Made by a program: the position numbers and the translations under genes. 64,000 nucleotides of DNA from Girardinichthys multiradiatus (lineage: Eukaryota; Chordata; Actinopteri; Cyprinodontiformes; Goodeidae), in the NCBI RefSeq assembly GCF_021462225.1, contig NC_061804.1:3258501-3322500 (forward strand), given 5' to 3'. The notes under the pieces were generated by a model. The model searched no databases. It saw only the letters and a program-made list of their open reading frames with translations, and was not told the DNA's origin. This document shows, one piece after another, positions 34,191 to 44,989 of this stretch; position 1 is the stretch's first letter, and every line of letters starts with the position of its first letter.

Positions 34191-34626
34191 GAGAGGATTT
34201 AGGGTTTTAGACCCATAATCTTTTCTTGTACTGTCCTGGACTCATGCTTTAAGGAGGAGAAAGGGAAACAGGAAGGTAGAACATTATGGCCTTCCACGCA
34301 GCTTCTTCTCTTGGCACTAACCCTGCAGTCTTGATGCTGTTCAGCTCATCGTCGTTGTGTGATGGACTGCAACCTTGCTGTTGTAGCTCACAATGTCATC
34401 ACAATGTCATCAGCCTCGTTCTCAGCCTCAGCGGGCAACGAACAAACACAGTTAAACCGGATGATGCTGGACAGCATGGAGTGTGCAGAGGTGTGAAATT
34501 GAACAGGGTTTTAAACGTGTCTGTCCAGCTCGCTTTTTATTCTCCACATTGCCACTTTTTTGTGTGCAACACCATGAAAGCCCTCAAGGAGAGACCCTGA
34601 GAACATGTAAACCTTTATCTCTACAG

Positions 34627-34735
34627 GATTCTTCATATCAGGACTTTAAAGATGCACAAAAGACACTGAAGTCTGGAACAGAGATTGGAGAGGCTGCAAA
34701 AAGATTCAGTTCCAAGTGTTTTGCACCACCTCCAA
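34627..34735 (+). CDS. Exon-like open segment, gene unknown (exon A)
   Basis: Between a pyrimidine-rich acceptor (tttatctctacag) and a consensus donor (gtaagt) lie 109 bases with one open frame of 36 codons, running from DSSYQDFKDAQKTLKS to SSKCFAPPP and leaving phase 1. The sequence looks protein-like (Lys/Glu rich, no low complexity) and I recognise no transposon family. I cannot assign a gene. A possible upstream start is ATG 34461, with a weak gtgtga donor at about 34490. Confidence 0.3.
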
Positions 34736-35181
34736 GTAAGTAGCTAAAAATACTTTGCTTTGGGAGTGATTGGAGTAAAGAAAGACTATTTCTTAACTCT
34801 TCCTGCAGGATTCATTTATTAGTTCAGGTCATTTTGGCTTTTGAATGGACCAGCATTCATTTTAGAACAGGTGGCATAATCACTCTCCATTTAGGAGTCT
34901 TCAAACATATGCCATGCTTTAAACTGTGCATGAATAGTTGCATAAATCATTCAGGATGCACTCATCTACAGCGAGTTCATCATCCAGGGACCCTCACTCC
35001 CACTGCAGCCTTTCATTTTTCATGGAGCCCCGCTGGTGATGGAGCATGTCCACAAGTTGGGCCGGGAAATTACTGTGAGACTCTCAGGCATTTTGTGGCC
35101 CGAATACTAAGAAGCACAGAGACCTTAATGTAATTCCGGGTTCTTCTTTGCTTTTATGCTTTATTGCTTGTCACCTTCCAG

Positions 35182-35396
35182 AACTACTGACCTTTTTTCA
35201 CAGAGAGCAAGCTGCTGAAACTGCTTATCACATAATAAATCATTATTCTGTTGAGTTTCTGGTACATATGGCTGGTCAAATTTGCAACCATCGGCACCGT
35301 AATACCATGGGAGTTGATCATATGATGATTTTGTGCTCACAATGCTCTGAATTTAGCCTTCCTATGGCGCAGGCATTGAGCAAACAATACTGTTAA
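35182..35396 (+). CDS. Exon-like open segment, gene unknown (exon B, terminal)
   Basis: An acceptor (cttgtcaccttccag) precedes 35182. Joining to the phase-1 end of 34735 restores a Lys codon and opens a frame through LLTFFHREQAAETAYHI and NHYSVEFLVHMAGQICNHR to TAA at 35394-35396. The 446-bp gap would be an ordinary GT-AG intron. Phase agreement between the two segments is the only link; no family is recognised. Confidence 0.28.
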
Positions 35397-35499
35397 TACT
35401 AAATGTAATGTTAGAGTTCTGCAGTCATTTTATATTGACATTCTTCTCTTCTCATTTAATGGTGTTCAGGGTGTTGTGCTGCATTGTGGTGTGCTGTGG

Positions 35500-35935
35500 C
35501 AGCCGACACCAAGGACCTGCCTTTGCACTGTGCAAAAGTCTCAAGTCATCCCTCATTGGTTGAAATCAGATGTTTACATGCTTTGAATAAAAAGACATTT
35601 CACTGTGTGACTTTTTCACAAAATTTTAATGCATTTGCTAAATACCAGAATAATAGGAGAAATTTGTTTTTAAACTTTCTTCAAATTCTGAAGTTTACAT
35701 ACAGTAGTCCTTGGTATTTAGTAGCATTGCATTTTGAGCTGCATGACTTGGGTCATGTTGTCAGGTATCCTCGCACAAGCTTCTCTCAGTAGTTTCCTCC
35801 CACCAAATAAAGGTACTCATATTCAGGGCCTCAGCATGAGATTATGCTGCAGCAATAAAAGATGAATTTATTTTAAGTCTTTTTACACATCTTTACCAGG
35901 GGTGCCAATAAACTTGAATGGAGCTGTATATGCAC
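35500..35935 (-). repeat. Internally deleted Tc1-like element, Sleeping-Beauty-type ends
   Basis: aagtttacatacagtagtcc, tggtatttagtagcattgc and tgacttgggtcatgttgtc are the familiar left part of salmonid-type Tc1 elements (transposase on minus strand). The right end tgccaataaacttgaatggagctgta closes it. The coding region is gone. Confidence 0.6.
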
Positions 35936-35939
35936 TGAA

Positions 35940-36985
35940 AAACAGATGGTTGGCTATTACAAAAACTGGACTAGAAATGTACAGCCGGAAGAAATACTTT
36001 TTATGGCAAAAAACACAAAGAATACAACTAATTTCCAGAGAGACAAATCAGAAGACCCAAAACAATAGTGATTAGAAATACACAGAAGCTCTGCCATTTT
36101 TGTCAAATCTAAGACAATGAATGCAAAAAGCGAATAAATAGACTAATTAAAAGGTAGTACTCGTAAAAAAAAAAAAAAACATGATTAGCACATTCAGAAA
36201 GAGAGGAAAAGATAAGCTTATGTGCATAAAAATCAGCCAACAGCTGAAAACATAATAATTGGTAGAAGAACAAAAAGAGCAAATGAAAATAATTCAGTTT
36301 TTATCTCTTCAGGTTTGGTTTGACTTCCATTTATTTTCTGCCCTGCTTCATGGGTCTGTCCATCAGCAGTACATTCAAAATTCAAACACGGAGAACCACT
36401 TCTAAAATTATGAATTATACACAACATATGCATAAACATTGAACCTTGGTGTGAGACCTAAAAACATCATTTGAATGAGGTTGTTTAAATCTTCAGTAGG
36501 CCAAGGTGTGGCCTCATTGTGGAAGCCCCTCCTTGCTGTGTTCCCCTTCACCCACACGTCTATATTTGGAGTACATGTCACAATGCTTCCAGCAATCCTC
36601 CAGTCAGGGTGGAGATTTCTTTGTCTTAACTAGGAGGCTTTTTGTGTGCTAGTTTAGGCAACTAAAAAACAATATAAGTAATCCTCAGATACGGAAAAGG
36701 TCAAAATGAGTAGAGATTTTAATTCTTTGTTTCCAGAGAGTCCGAATTTATATTTACTGATTCTTGTGTTCTTTTCTTTAGATTTCGACTGCTTTTTTGC
36801 CCAATTTACAGTCTGATATCTGACCATTTTTTGTAAATATTCAGTGGCTCCAAATTAAAAAGCAAGTTTTTTGTGACATAAAAAATTTGGCCTTTGGTAA
36901 GAAATTTTCATATTCAGTAAATTAGAATATGCATTAAGGTGAGGCTTGTTTTTCAAATTAAAATTACCTGTTACTTACATACTTT
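35940..36985. other. No recognisable feature
   Basis: AT-rich DNA; a short stretch at 36905-36950 resembles the Tc1-like end found at 17985-18215. Confidence 0.3.
36165..36179 (+). repeat. Poly-A run
   Basis: Fifteen consecutive A residues, possibly the tail of an unrecognised retrocopy. Confidence 0.6.
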
Positions 36986-36994
36986 CATTAAGAC

Positions 36995-37170
36995 CACATT
37001 CACGGGGGAGTTGGATGTTGTGTCAGTAGAGCCCATATACAGAGGCTATAGTCCTTGACGCAGCTGTCCTGGGTTCGATTCCTGACCTTTAGACCTTTCC
37101 TGCATGTTTTCAACCCTTCTCTTTACCCATTTCCTGTTTGGTAATTATCAATAAGGTACACCTGGCCTGA
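36995..37170 (+). mobile_element. tRNA-derived SINE, second copy
   Basis: A perfect B-box ggttcgattcc lies at 37072-37082, with the preceding cttgacgcagctgtcctg shared with the SINE at 33155. The body ctctttacccatttcctg matches the same family. Confidence 0.75.
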
Positions 37171-37179
37171 CTCTGTGTC

Positions 37180-37912
37180 TACCTGTGACACCTTTCTGGA
37201 GAGGGGAATCGTCCGAGCTTCTGCTGGCAACAACTTAATGCTCACCTTCTACAGATGATTCACATGGCCCTGTCTTTTAGTGTTTAACCCTTTCTCTCTC
37301 CTAGACATGGCTACTGACTGAGCTTAACTGTAACTAACTCTATGTGCTCTCTTTCAGACTCTAACCTTGAAAACTGGCTCAGAGTTTATCTGTTCTTTCT
37401 TTCTAGATGAAACAACTAAAGGAGCTACATCCATTAACATTTACTTTTCCTTCCCATAGAAAGTACTCCTGGATCAGTGCTTCTTTGTTCTTTTTGTGTC
37501 TCTGCTCTGTTCTCTCAAACCCCCAGTTGGTCGGGGCAGATGGCCGCTCACACTGAGCCTGGTTCTGCTGGAGGTTTCTTCCTGTTAAAAGGGAGTTTTT
37601 CCTCTCCACTGTCGCTACATGCATGCTCAGTATGAGGGATTGCTGCAAAGTCAACGCCAGGTACTGTCCACTGTCTCTACCTGCTCATCCAGGAGGAGTG
37701 AATGCTGCAAGTCACTGACTGGATGCAATCTGCTGGGTTTCCTTAGACAGAAAAACTTCTTATCCAATTTGAATAAATAACTGAATCTGACTGAACTGTT
37801 CAATGGTTAGGATTAATTGGAATGTATGAACCTGACTGTTGTGAAGAACCTTGAGACAACGTGTGTTATGAATTGGTGCTATAGAAATAAAACTGAATTG
37901 AACTGAATTGAA
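37180..37912 (+). repeat. Dispersed repeat with (GAATT)n-type 3' tail
   Basis: A long copy with gagcctggttctgctggagg, tttcttcctgttaaaaggga and a terminal gaattggtgctatagaaa followed by gaattgaactgaattgaatg. The pentamer tail and 5' variability fit LINE-mobilised retrocopies. It is common in teleosts; exact class not assigned. Confidence 0.6.
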
Positions 37913-37934
37913 TGAGGTCCATTATTGCCAAAAA

Positions 37935-38075
37935 ATCTTAAAAAAGAAAGTCCACATTTCTGAATTGAAATGTTTTTTTTTTATTGGTCTGATGTAATAT
38001 ACTACTCTTAAATGTTGTGTTTTCATTAGCTGTGAGTGGAAAATCATCGTATCTTGTAAAGGTAGAAAAATCTTA
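37935..38075 (+). repeat. Right-terminal fragment of a Tc1-like family
   Basis: ttattggtctgatgtaat and gttttcattagctgtgagtg match 17985-18215 and the right region of the element at 55139-56615. Confidence 0.5.
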
Positions 38076-38400
38076 ACTTCAAAAGTCAACTTCAAAGACA
38101 CGTAAACTGATAATCTTTTGTTTCAGATGTAGCTTTCAGTCTTCTTTGGGGGCCTGAAAGCATCCCACAACTTGACATGGCAATATCTGCCCACTAATCC
38201 TTGCAAAAGGTCTCCAAATATATCACATTGTGAATACAAGTCTGGTCTACAGCCCTCCTTGGGCTCCTGTAAGATTTAGGGCTGGCTTAGGGCCGAGCCA
38301 TATACAAAAACCTAGAATTTCAATAGGGAGGTGTATACTTTTATATCCACTGTAAGGAAATTCCGTTGTATCATTAGGGAATTTGATACCAAAGTTTGAC

Positions 38401-38838
38401 TGTCAGTAGGACACAAGTGCAGATGGGAGGACTGGATGAACATAACGTAGTTAGGAGGATTCGGCGGAGAACAATGACAAGTGCTAAACTTAAATGCTGA
38501 GGGATGAGTGGAGAATGACATAGAATCCAGTTGCGAGTAATCAGGAGAAAATGTGGATTAACTGAGGCAGGAGGCAGGTAGAGAAGCTGAGGGAGAAAGA
38601 CTGATTAACACAAAGGAGCTGAAAAGAGATACAAAAAAAAAAAACTGGGAAAATATCTAACAGGGATCTAACAGAAAATAACTTAAAGTACAAAGAACAT
38701 AAAAATAAACACCAAAGAACGAACTGACTCCCACCAACAACAATGAACACAGAGCAATGAACTGAACATGAATACAACAATGATGAAAAATCAAAAACAA
38801 AAATGAAATCCAAACCCTAACACCCAAAGATCATAATA
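38401..38838 (-). mobile_element. Solo LTR-like element
   Basis: Same family as 20081-20568: the right end ccctaacacccaaagatcat reads in reverse as the family start, and the left end tgtcagtagg is the family end. Body blocks such as gcaggaggcaggtagagaag match. Confidence 0.55.
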
Positions 38839-38839
38839 T

Positions 38840-41255
38840 TGGCAAAATTGTGTTTCAGCAACAGTAAGGTTATTTTCAAAGTGCAATTAGCTGAAAACTT
38901 GACATATAGTAGATGATCAACTGAAGGATAATGTGTCTCTCTGGCCCTGCGTCAGGTCTTTGACGTGAGTATGGGGTACTGTTCATCTTCTGTAGACAGT
39001 TTTAGGCCTGAGATGTCTTCATTTGTCCTGTAAGCTGTCGTTGTCTGGTGCAAGGACTAGGCAGAAAAGGACAATAAATTAAAAAGCAGCCAAAACTCCA
39101 AAGAAGACTTTCAGAAAGCCTAAAGAACAATTGATCAATACTCTGTTTGGACTTCAAGACAGTCTGGTTGATAGGAAGAAATGCAAATCTTCTTCCACCT
39201 TGCTATTAACTTATTTTCTACATATTTTCTTTTAAAAAACTTTGACATTAATTAGTTTGAAATCCAGATCTCAGTATTGAATAATCCTCACAGGCACAGC
39301 TTAACTGATTCAGCTATTAACCAAATTATGCAGTACTTGAAGAAATACAGCCACCTGCCAGAAAGATTAATTTAATTTGGGAATAACAGGATAGCAATCC
39401 TGCAGCACCTCAGAAAATCCACTGTAGAATGGTCTGATAAAAACAGCTGACCAAGTCTAGGGACACAGCAAAGCTTGTATCAGCTGGATGCATTTTAAAA
39501 AACAGGTGGTCTTCAGTGGCAAAATATTACATCTAAAGATATTTTGATAAAAATGTGATGCAAATTTCCTTTCTGGGGATGCTCAAATAAACCAGAGCTT
39601 TAACAAATATGCGAGTTATCTGATGGTAAAAGAAGTTATTACATTACCTCTTTTTTAATTGATTAAAATCAGACCAAAGAACAAGTGATCACTAAACAAC
39701 TGAGTGAACGTTGGCTTCCTTGTGCTGTACAGAAAATGCTGTTTTGAGCAACAATGTCAGGGACATACCAAAGCAGCAATCACTTGAAAAATGTTAAAAG
39801 GCACCTGTTTTCTGACTGTGATTTGCTACTTTTGTTTGCCATTAACTGATTTAGTGTAGGCATGTTTTAATCCGTCAGAAACCATAATCCATTAAAAGGT
39901 TACACATTGATTGCCGTGGTAATAAACAGAAACACGATTTTGATGAGCTAGTGTCTTTGCATTTTAAATTAGCTGTAGGGCTAAGCTAATTATACACTGA
40001 TGTTTACCCACCATATAGTTATTTCATATATTCCAAAATGTCTCTCTTTCTCTAGTTTGTAGAGATTTTGATCATTTCTAATAATAATTGGGTGTGTTTT
40101 AGACACTTACACAACATCCAGGAATTTACCAGTTAACTGAGTGTTGGCTGCAGGTTGTAATCTAGAGGATTGTAAGCAACAGGGAGGGAATTTATGGCCG
40201 TCGAATACTGCAAATACACACCACACTACTGGTGTCATAGTTAAGGAAAAACAGGGAAGAGGCATTGATCTGAACTGAGTCATTTACCAGAACAGTTCTG
40301 TTTCGTTGTGTTTAAATGTTAAAGGTAATCTCAAAAGTATTCTTCTCCTTTTCCACCATTAACTTGGTTTAAAAAGGTGTTACTTTGGTGAAGATAGTTC
40401 TGTGATGTAGAACATTTTTGCTATTACTCATTATAAAAAAGAAATGCTTTGACCCAGAGTTGTAAATTCAATCAGTATCAATAAATCAGTATTAAAAAAC
40501 TGAATAAAAGTTAAGGAATGCATCATATTCTTCATAGAATCTGTTGGAGCTAATTATTCTTTATTACTTTGAATTTTCTTAAAGTTGGTTCTTGGGTTAC
40601 TTTATCATTTTGGGTTATGTAAAATAATTATTTAAATGTTTGTTTTGTTTTTGTTGTTCGTTTTTGTAAGTCATCCAGGAAAAATTGTTGGTCCATTTCT
40701 ATAAGTAAGGGGACTGGTGTACAACCAGCATGCACTGGGGTGGGCCTATAGTTTTCTTACCAGAGCAGGACATAAACAAAAAAATGCATCTTTGTGGATT
40801 ACCAAACTGGATAAATAAACTGTAAAAAGCAAGACTTTGGACTTTCTTTGCCTGCCTACTAAATGCCCACAGTGCAGTAGAGGCTTGTTGGTCTTTGAAT
40901 GCTGGATGTTTGGTTTAACAAACAATGGAATGGCCACTACAGAATCCATTCATGCTATATTATATTCTGCGATTTGTCAGGAAAGAAAAATCCATAATTT
41001 TCTAAAATATGGAGGCAGAGGGCCCATTCAGAGGAAGTAATTATCTGTTCATGTCCATTAGATGACTTGCTGTTTCTATGTGGCAAATATATTTCTATTC
41101 TGAGCTTGTTTTTATTCAAAGCTCTGTGTAAAAGAACTCAGCAACTTATGATCAATAACTAAGATTAATATACTCACGCATAAGTTTAGGTTTATTAGTA
41201 TGTTCCATATTTACAGTGATGACATGATTACTAGCTCTGTTAGATAGTGTAATTA
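38840..41255. other. No clear gene; probable old repeat debris
   Basis: 39010-39540 has scattered Tc1-like text (cagctgaccaagtc, gacttcaagacagtctgg) but no alignable block. The rest is AT-rich and unassigned. Confidence 0.3.
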
Positions 41256-41258
41256 GGG

Positions 41259-42303
41259 TTGTTAAGCTCTTTGTGCACCAACAGCTGCACCTCCAGTCAC
41301 CAGTCTGTCAAGCTTCTGAAGTTTGCGGACGACACCACCCTGATCGGACTCATCTCTGATGGTGACGAGTCCGCGTACAGATGGGAGGTGGACCATCTGT
41401 TGGACTGGTGCAGCCAGAACAACCTTGAGGTCAACGCTCTAAAGACAGTTGAGATGGGGGCAGCCCCACCTGCCCCCATCACCCTCTGTGACTCCACAAT
41501 TGACACTGTGGAATCTTTCCGCTTCCTGGGAACCATCATCTCCCAGGATCTCAAGTGGGAGCCAAACATCAGCTCCCTCATCAAGAAAGCCCAGCAGAGG
41601 ATGTTCTTCCTGCGGCAGCTGAAGAAATTCAACCTGTCAAAGACTATGATGGTGCACTTCTACACAGCCATCATTGAGTCCATCCTCACCTCCTCCATCA
41701 CCATCTGGTACGCCGCTGCTACAGCCAAGGATAAGGGCAGGCTGCAGCGTGTCATTCGGTCTGCTGAGAAGGTGATTGGCTGCAGTCTACTGTCGCTCCA
41801 GGAACTGTACACCTCCAGGACCCTGAAGCGGGCAGGGAAGATTCTGGCTGATCCCTCCCACCCTGGTCACAGACTCTTTGAAACTCTCCCCTCTGGCAGG
41901 AGGCTGCGGTCCATCCGGACCAAAACCTCACGCCACAAGAACAGTTTTTTCCCATCTGCCACCAGCCTGGTTAACAAAGCCCGGAAACCACCCTGACATT
42001 CCCCCCCCCCCCATTTTTGCTGACAGGACACCTGTAACCTGTAACTCCATCGTTACTTTAACGCTCAGCTTGGACTCCTGCTTTACTTGCACAATGATCA
42101 TCTGCACTGTTGTATTGCTCTTGCATCTTATACTGCTCTATATTTACTCTCACTCACTTAAAACTGTGCACTTATATTTATATTATATTGTAGATATGTT
42201 TATACTGTTTAATTTGTATTGTATTGCACCGACTACGCCAAAACAAATTCCTTGTATGTCCAAAAACGTACTTGGCAATAAAGCTTTTCTGATTCTGATA
42301 GCC
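41259..42303 (+). mobile_element. 5'-truncated LINE (L2/Rex1-like) with open RT C-terminal half
   Basis: An open frame from 41259 to 41996 (245 codons) begins inside reverse transcriptase at LLKFADDTTLIG (the catalytic ADD box). It continues with NNLEVNALKTVEM and FRFLGTIISQDLKWEPN, the thumb/post-RT region, ending RRLRSIRTKTSRHKNSFFP. A poly-C run (42001-42013) and a 3' UTR follow, with ccttgtatgtccaaaaacg and a tail cttggcaataaagcttttct-gattctgata. 5' truncation is typical of target-primed insertion. The frame is intact, so the copy is fairly young. Confidence 0.85.
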
Positions 42304-42339
42304 TGACTTACTTTCAAACAAATAGAGGCTTGTTTTAAA

Positions 42340-42610
42340 CTTACATGTTATATGAGATATATATGGCTCTCCTCAGAACAATATTGACAAAGAACAATGT
42401 GCCTACTGTGAAGCATGGTGGTGGTAGCATCATCCTGAGGGTCTGTTTTGCTGTGTGCGGTGCATTGCAAAAAGCTGACAGACTAATGAAGACTAACAAA
42501 ATGGCGTTGGCCTCAACTCTGTTAAAAATATTTGGTATGTGTTGAAAATGTTGGGTGTCTTCGAAGACCCCAACCAATTTAACTGAGGTCAACTGAGTCT
42601 GTTAATGAGA
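42340..42610 (+). pseudogene. Tc1-like transposase fragment
   Basis: The block VPTVKHGGGSIILRVCFAV at 42400-42455 is the central Tc1 motif. It is followed by KADRLMKTNKMALAST, with no DDE remainder. No terminal repeats were seen. Confidence 0.65.
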
Positions 42611-42619
42611 GTGGTCAAA

Positions 42620-43320
42620 CATCTCACTAGCGTTTTAACAGAAGGAAGATGCTGGCTATAATGGGAGACCAAATATTAATGTGGTTTTATGTAGATATTC
42701 ATCTGGGCCTGCTAGCATAATTCTGATCATGTGTAGATGGGAGAAAATCTACAATAAATTCAAACTTTTACATTCAATTCTTGCTTTTAAAAGTCAAGAA
42801 AGTTGTACATTTTCTGGTTATTACATCCAGGAAGATGTATGGTTCGAAGAAAATCATTAAAAGGCCATAATTAATATGGTAGTACATGCAACATTCAGAT
42901 CAGAGCTATACTTCCCTCATAATTAGATTTAAATATATAAACCATGTAAATTTGCTTTGCTTGACTGGCCACACCCTCAGTATGGGCTGAAACCAAATAA
43001 ATCAATACTTTCATAGTCCGTTTTGGGCATGATCTAAAATGCAAAGTGTTGAGCAGGAAAGGCTTCGGTGTTTTTAATCTTTCAGGGGGAGGAAGAACCC
43101 TCCCCTGCCAGCTCACTGGTAGGCTATCCGGGAGCTTTAATGCAGCTGCATCTCTTCATTCAGATGCTGAGAGGAGCAGCGGATCGCCACCGGAGGAGGA
43201 GACCTTTTTTCTTGCAGAGAAAACCCACAGGCAGTCCATTTTAATCGCATTTCACCCCCTTCTATTCTCACTTTGATGCATACTGAGGGATTCTCCAGCT
43301 ACCTGTAAACGTTAATGTGA
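42620..43320. other. Upstream flank of the c11orf87-type gene
   Basis: No repeat recognised. From about 43040 the sequence becomes more GC-rich (ggaggaagaaccctcccc, gatcgccaccggaggaggag), which may include the promoter. No TATA box position can be fixed. Confidence 0.35.
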
Positions 43321-43324
43321 GGAA

Positions 43325-43519
43325 GTGCTGCCCTGGATGCAGACTGAGAGGATTGCGGCAATCCAAGGCACCCCGAATGATCGGATCACAGCAGCAGGAG
43401 CACCAGCACCACCAGCAGCAGCACCAGCCTCTCATTGTATGAAATGCGTCACCGCGATCCACTTTACACATTTCAGCTCTCCACACACGGACTGTTTTAT
43501 GTGCTGACTTCTTTATCAG
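43325..43519 (+). other. Probable non-coding exon 1 of the c11orf87-type gene
   Basis: A donor tcag|gtaagaat at 43519/43520 and an acceptor tcggtgcag at 43914 would define a 395-bp intron in the 5' UTR. The exon's left edge is not determined. It contains a CAGCAGCAC-rich patch near 43388-43432. A two-exon layout with coding in exon 2 fits the human gene. Confidence 0.45.
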
Positions 43520-43716
43520 GTAAGAATTCAGCCTTTTGTTGCATTTCTTTTGTATTAAGGGTTTAGATGTAACAAGTGCAGACGTTAATCTCTGCGTAAA
43601 GAAGACTTTCTCGTCCTAAACGCTGCAGAATGAATAATCTTGCAGGCCTACTTATTACAGCAGAGGATTTATTGTCCCGAATTTTCAGTCTTGGCATTTA
43701 ATTCAGCGCGTTTATT

Positions 43717-43752
43717 TTTGTGTGTGTGTGTGTGTGTTTTTTTTTTTTTTTC
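43717..43752 (+). repeat. (TG)n followed by poly-T
   Basis: About nine tg units then fifteen T residues, within the inferred 5' UTR intron. Confidence 0.9.
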
Positions 43753-44026
43753 TCATATTGTCTTTATCGGTTAGAGTGAGTCAAATGGGCGCACATTAAT
43801 TGCCTCATACAGATCTAATTAATGTATCCAGGAGGACTTATAACGAGGATTTGCTGCCTGGTGTTTCTTCCGGATCTGGCTCAGCGGGTCACATGTGTCT
43901 TCTTTTCGGTGCAGGTAACCACATGCGCGGGCCGGTGTCACCGCGCTGAGCCCAGAGAGCACGAAGGGTATCAGGGGTCAGTGAGAGACAAGAGTGCTCG
44001 GGGGCGGGGGAAACAAGGAGGACCAG

Positions 44027-44425
44027 ATGACGTCCAGAACCGCCGAGGCCCCGGGGCTGCTGGCGCCTCCGCAACGCTGCCACGAAGGGCTCCAGGCCAG
44101 CAACGGCACCTGCGCGGAGCAGCTCAGCCTCTTCCCGCCGCTCTCTTCCACCCTCGCGCTCCTCGTGCTGGTGGCCGTGCTCGTGGGGATCATCCTCGTT
44201 TCCCTAGCAACGTTCCACTTCCACAAGAGGAAGCTCCGGAGCAGGAAGATCCAGCGCGCACAGGATGAATACGAGCGCGACAGTCGTAGCCCCGCGCGCG
44301 CTGGCCCCAGCGGCGGAGAACCCGCGAGGCCGTGCGTCATCGTGCGACCGGTGAGGCGTGATGAGAAGCCGTCGAGCCGGAGCGCTGACAGCGAGGACAA
44401 ACAGACAGTTCCTCTTGACTGTTAA
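44027..44425 (+). CDS. c11orf87: C11orf87-like single-pass membrane protein
   Basis: A 132-residue protein in one exon. A short extracellular N-terminus carries Cys18, Cys29 and an NGT sequon at 26-28. One hydrophobic span follows at about 42-63 (rich in L, V, I). A highly basic juxtamembrane segment (HFHKRKLRSRK, 64-74) leads to QRAQDEYERD (76-85) and a Pro/Ser/Arg-rich tail ending QTVPLDC. The block SSTLALLVLV...SLATFHFHKRK...QRAQDEYERD closely matches human C11orf87 (SSTLVLIVLV...STFHIHKRR...QRAQEEYERD), a poorly characterised neuronal membrane protein. The human protein has a longer tail. The start chosen is ATG 44027; an upstream in-frame GTG at 43994 is not used. Composition is far more GC-rich than its surroundings. 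Assignment is by recalled similarity; an ohnologue is possible. Confidence 0.85.
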   Translation: MTSRTAEAPGLLAPPQRCHEGLQASNGTCAEQLSLFPPLSSTLALLVLVAVLVGIILVSLATFHFHKRKLRSRKIQRAQDEYERDSRSPARAGPSGGEPARPCVIVRPVRRDEKPSSRSADSEDKQTVPLDC

Positions 44426-44756
44426 CTCCGAGTAACTTCAGGGAATGAGACTGTGGAACTAACTGGAAAAGCAATAAGGCACAAAGAACCCTCCAACCTC
44501 CCCATCCCCGCTGCTTTTAGATGACTTAGATACATTAGGGGTAAATAGCAGAATACTGAGCAGACTAAATAGATCTAGATATAAAACTGCGGTGACACAG
44601 GTTGGCTGTGCAGCAGCACAATTTAATTTCAGGATTTCACTAGTAAAAGGCCACGCCACAAAAAGCAGATGGGGGTATGGGTAAATCTGAAGGCTTGTCA
44701 TGAGTCTCAAGATTATTGAGTAACAATAAAACTAAGAAGACGTGGGTTCTTGATGG
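44426..44756 (+). other. Probable 3' UTR of the c11orf87-type gene
   Basis: Follows the TAA at 44423-44425. An AATAAA occurs at 44725-44730, 300 bases downstream of the stop, so it is a candidate polyadenylation signal. A longer UTR cannot be excluded. Confidence 0.4.
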
Positions 44757-44805
44757 ATTTTAAGGAATGGCTTAACAACAAGGTTGTTAAGCCATTCCTT
44801 AAAAT
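44757..44805. repeat. Perfect 23-bp inverted repeat, 3-base loop
   Basis: Arms 44757-44779 and 44783-44805 are exactly complementary and are separated by aag. It lies 27 bases beyond the AATAAA of the c11orf87-type gene. Confidence 0.95.
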
Positions 44806-44989
44806 GTGGAAATAAGACTTAGATCCATAAAGGAAAATGATACACCAGATTGACTTGTTCAACTGAATTGGACAGTTTAAATGAATTTGATTGAACTGGG
44901 CAGTACATAAACAGATTTGCATTGGACATATTCTGTACAGCACTGTAAGATTACTTTAGTCGTGAATTGGTATACTATTTGGCGAAAGT

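Noticed and set aside
41297..41632. 111-residue minus-strand frame
   Set aside because: Shadow of the LINE reverse-transcriptase frame.
43822..44400. Alternative proteins in the other frames of the c11orf87-type exon (43822-44268 plus, 43978-44400 minus)
   Set aside because: High GC content opens the shadow frames; only the 44027 frame has a membrane span and family similarity.
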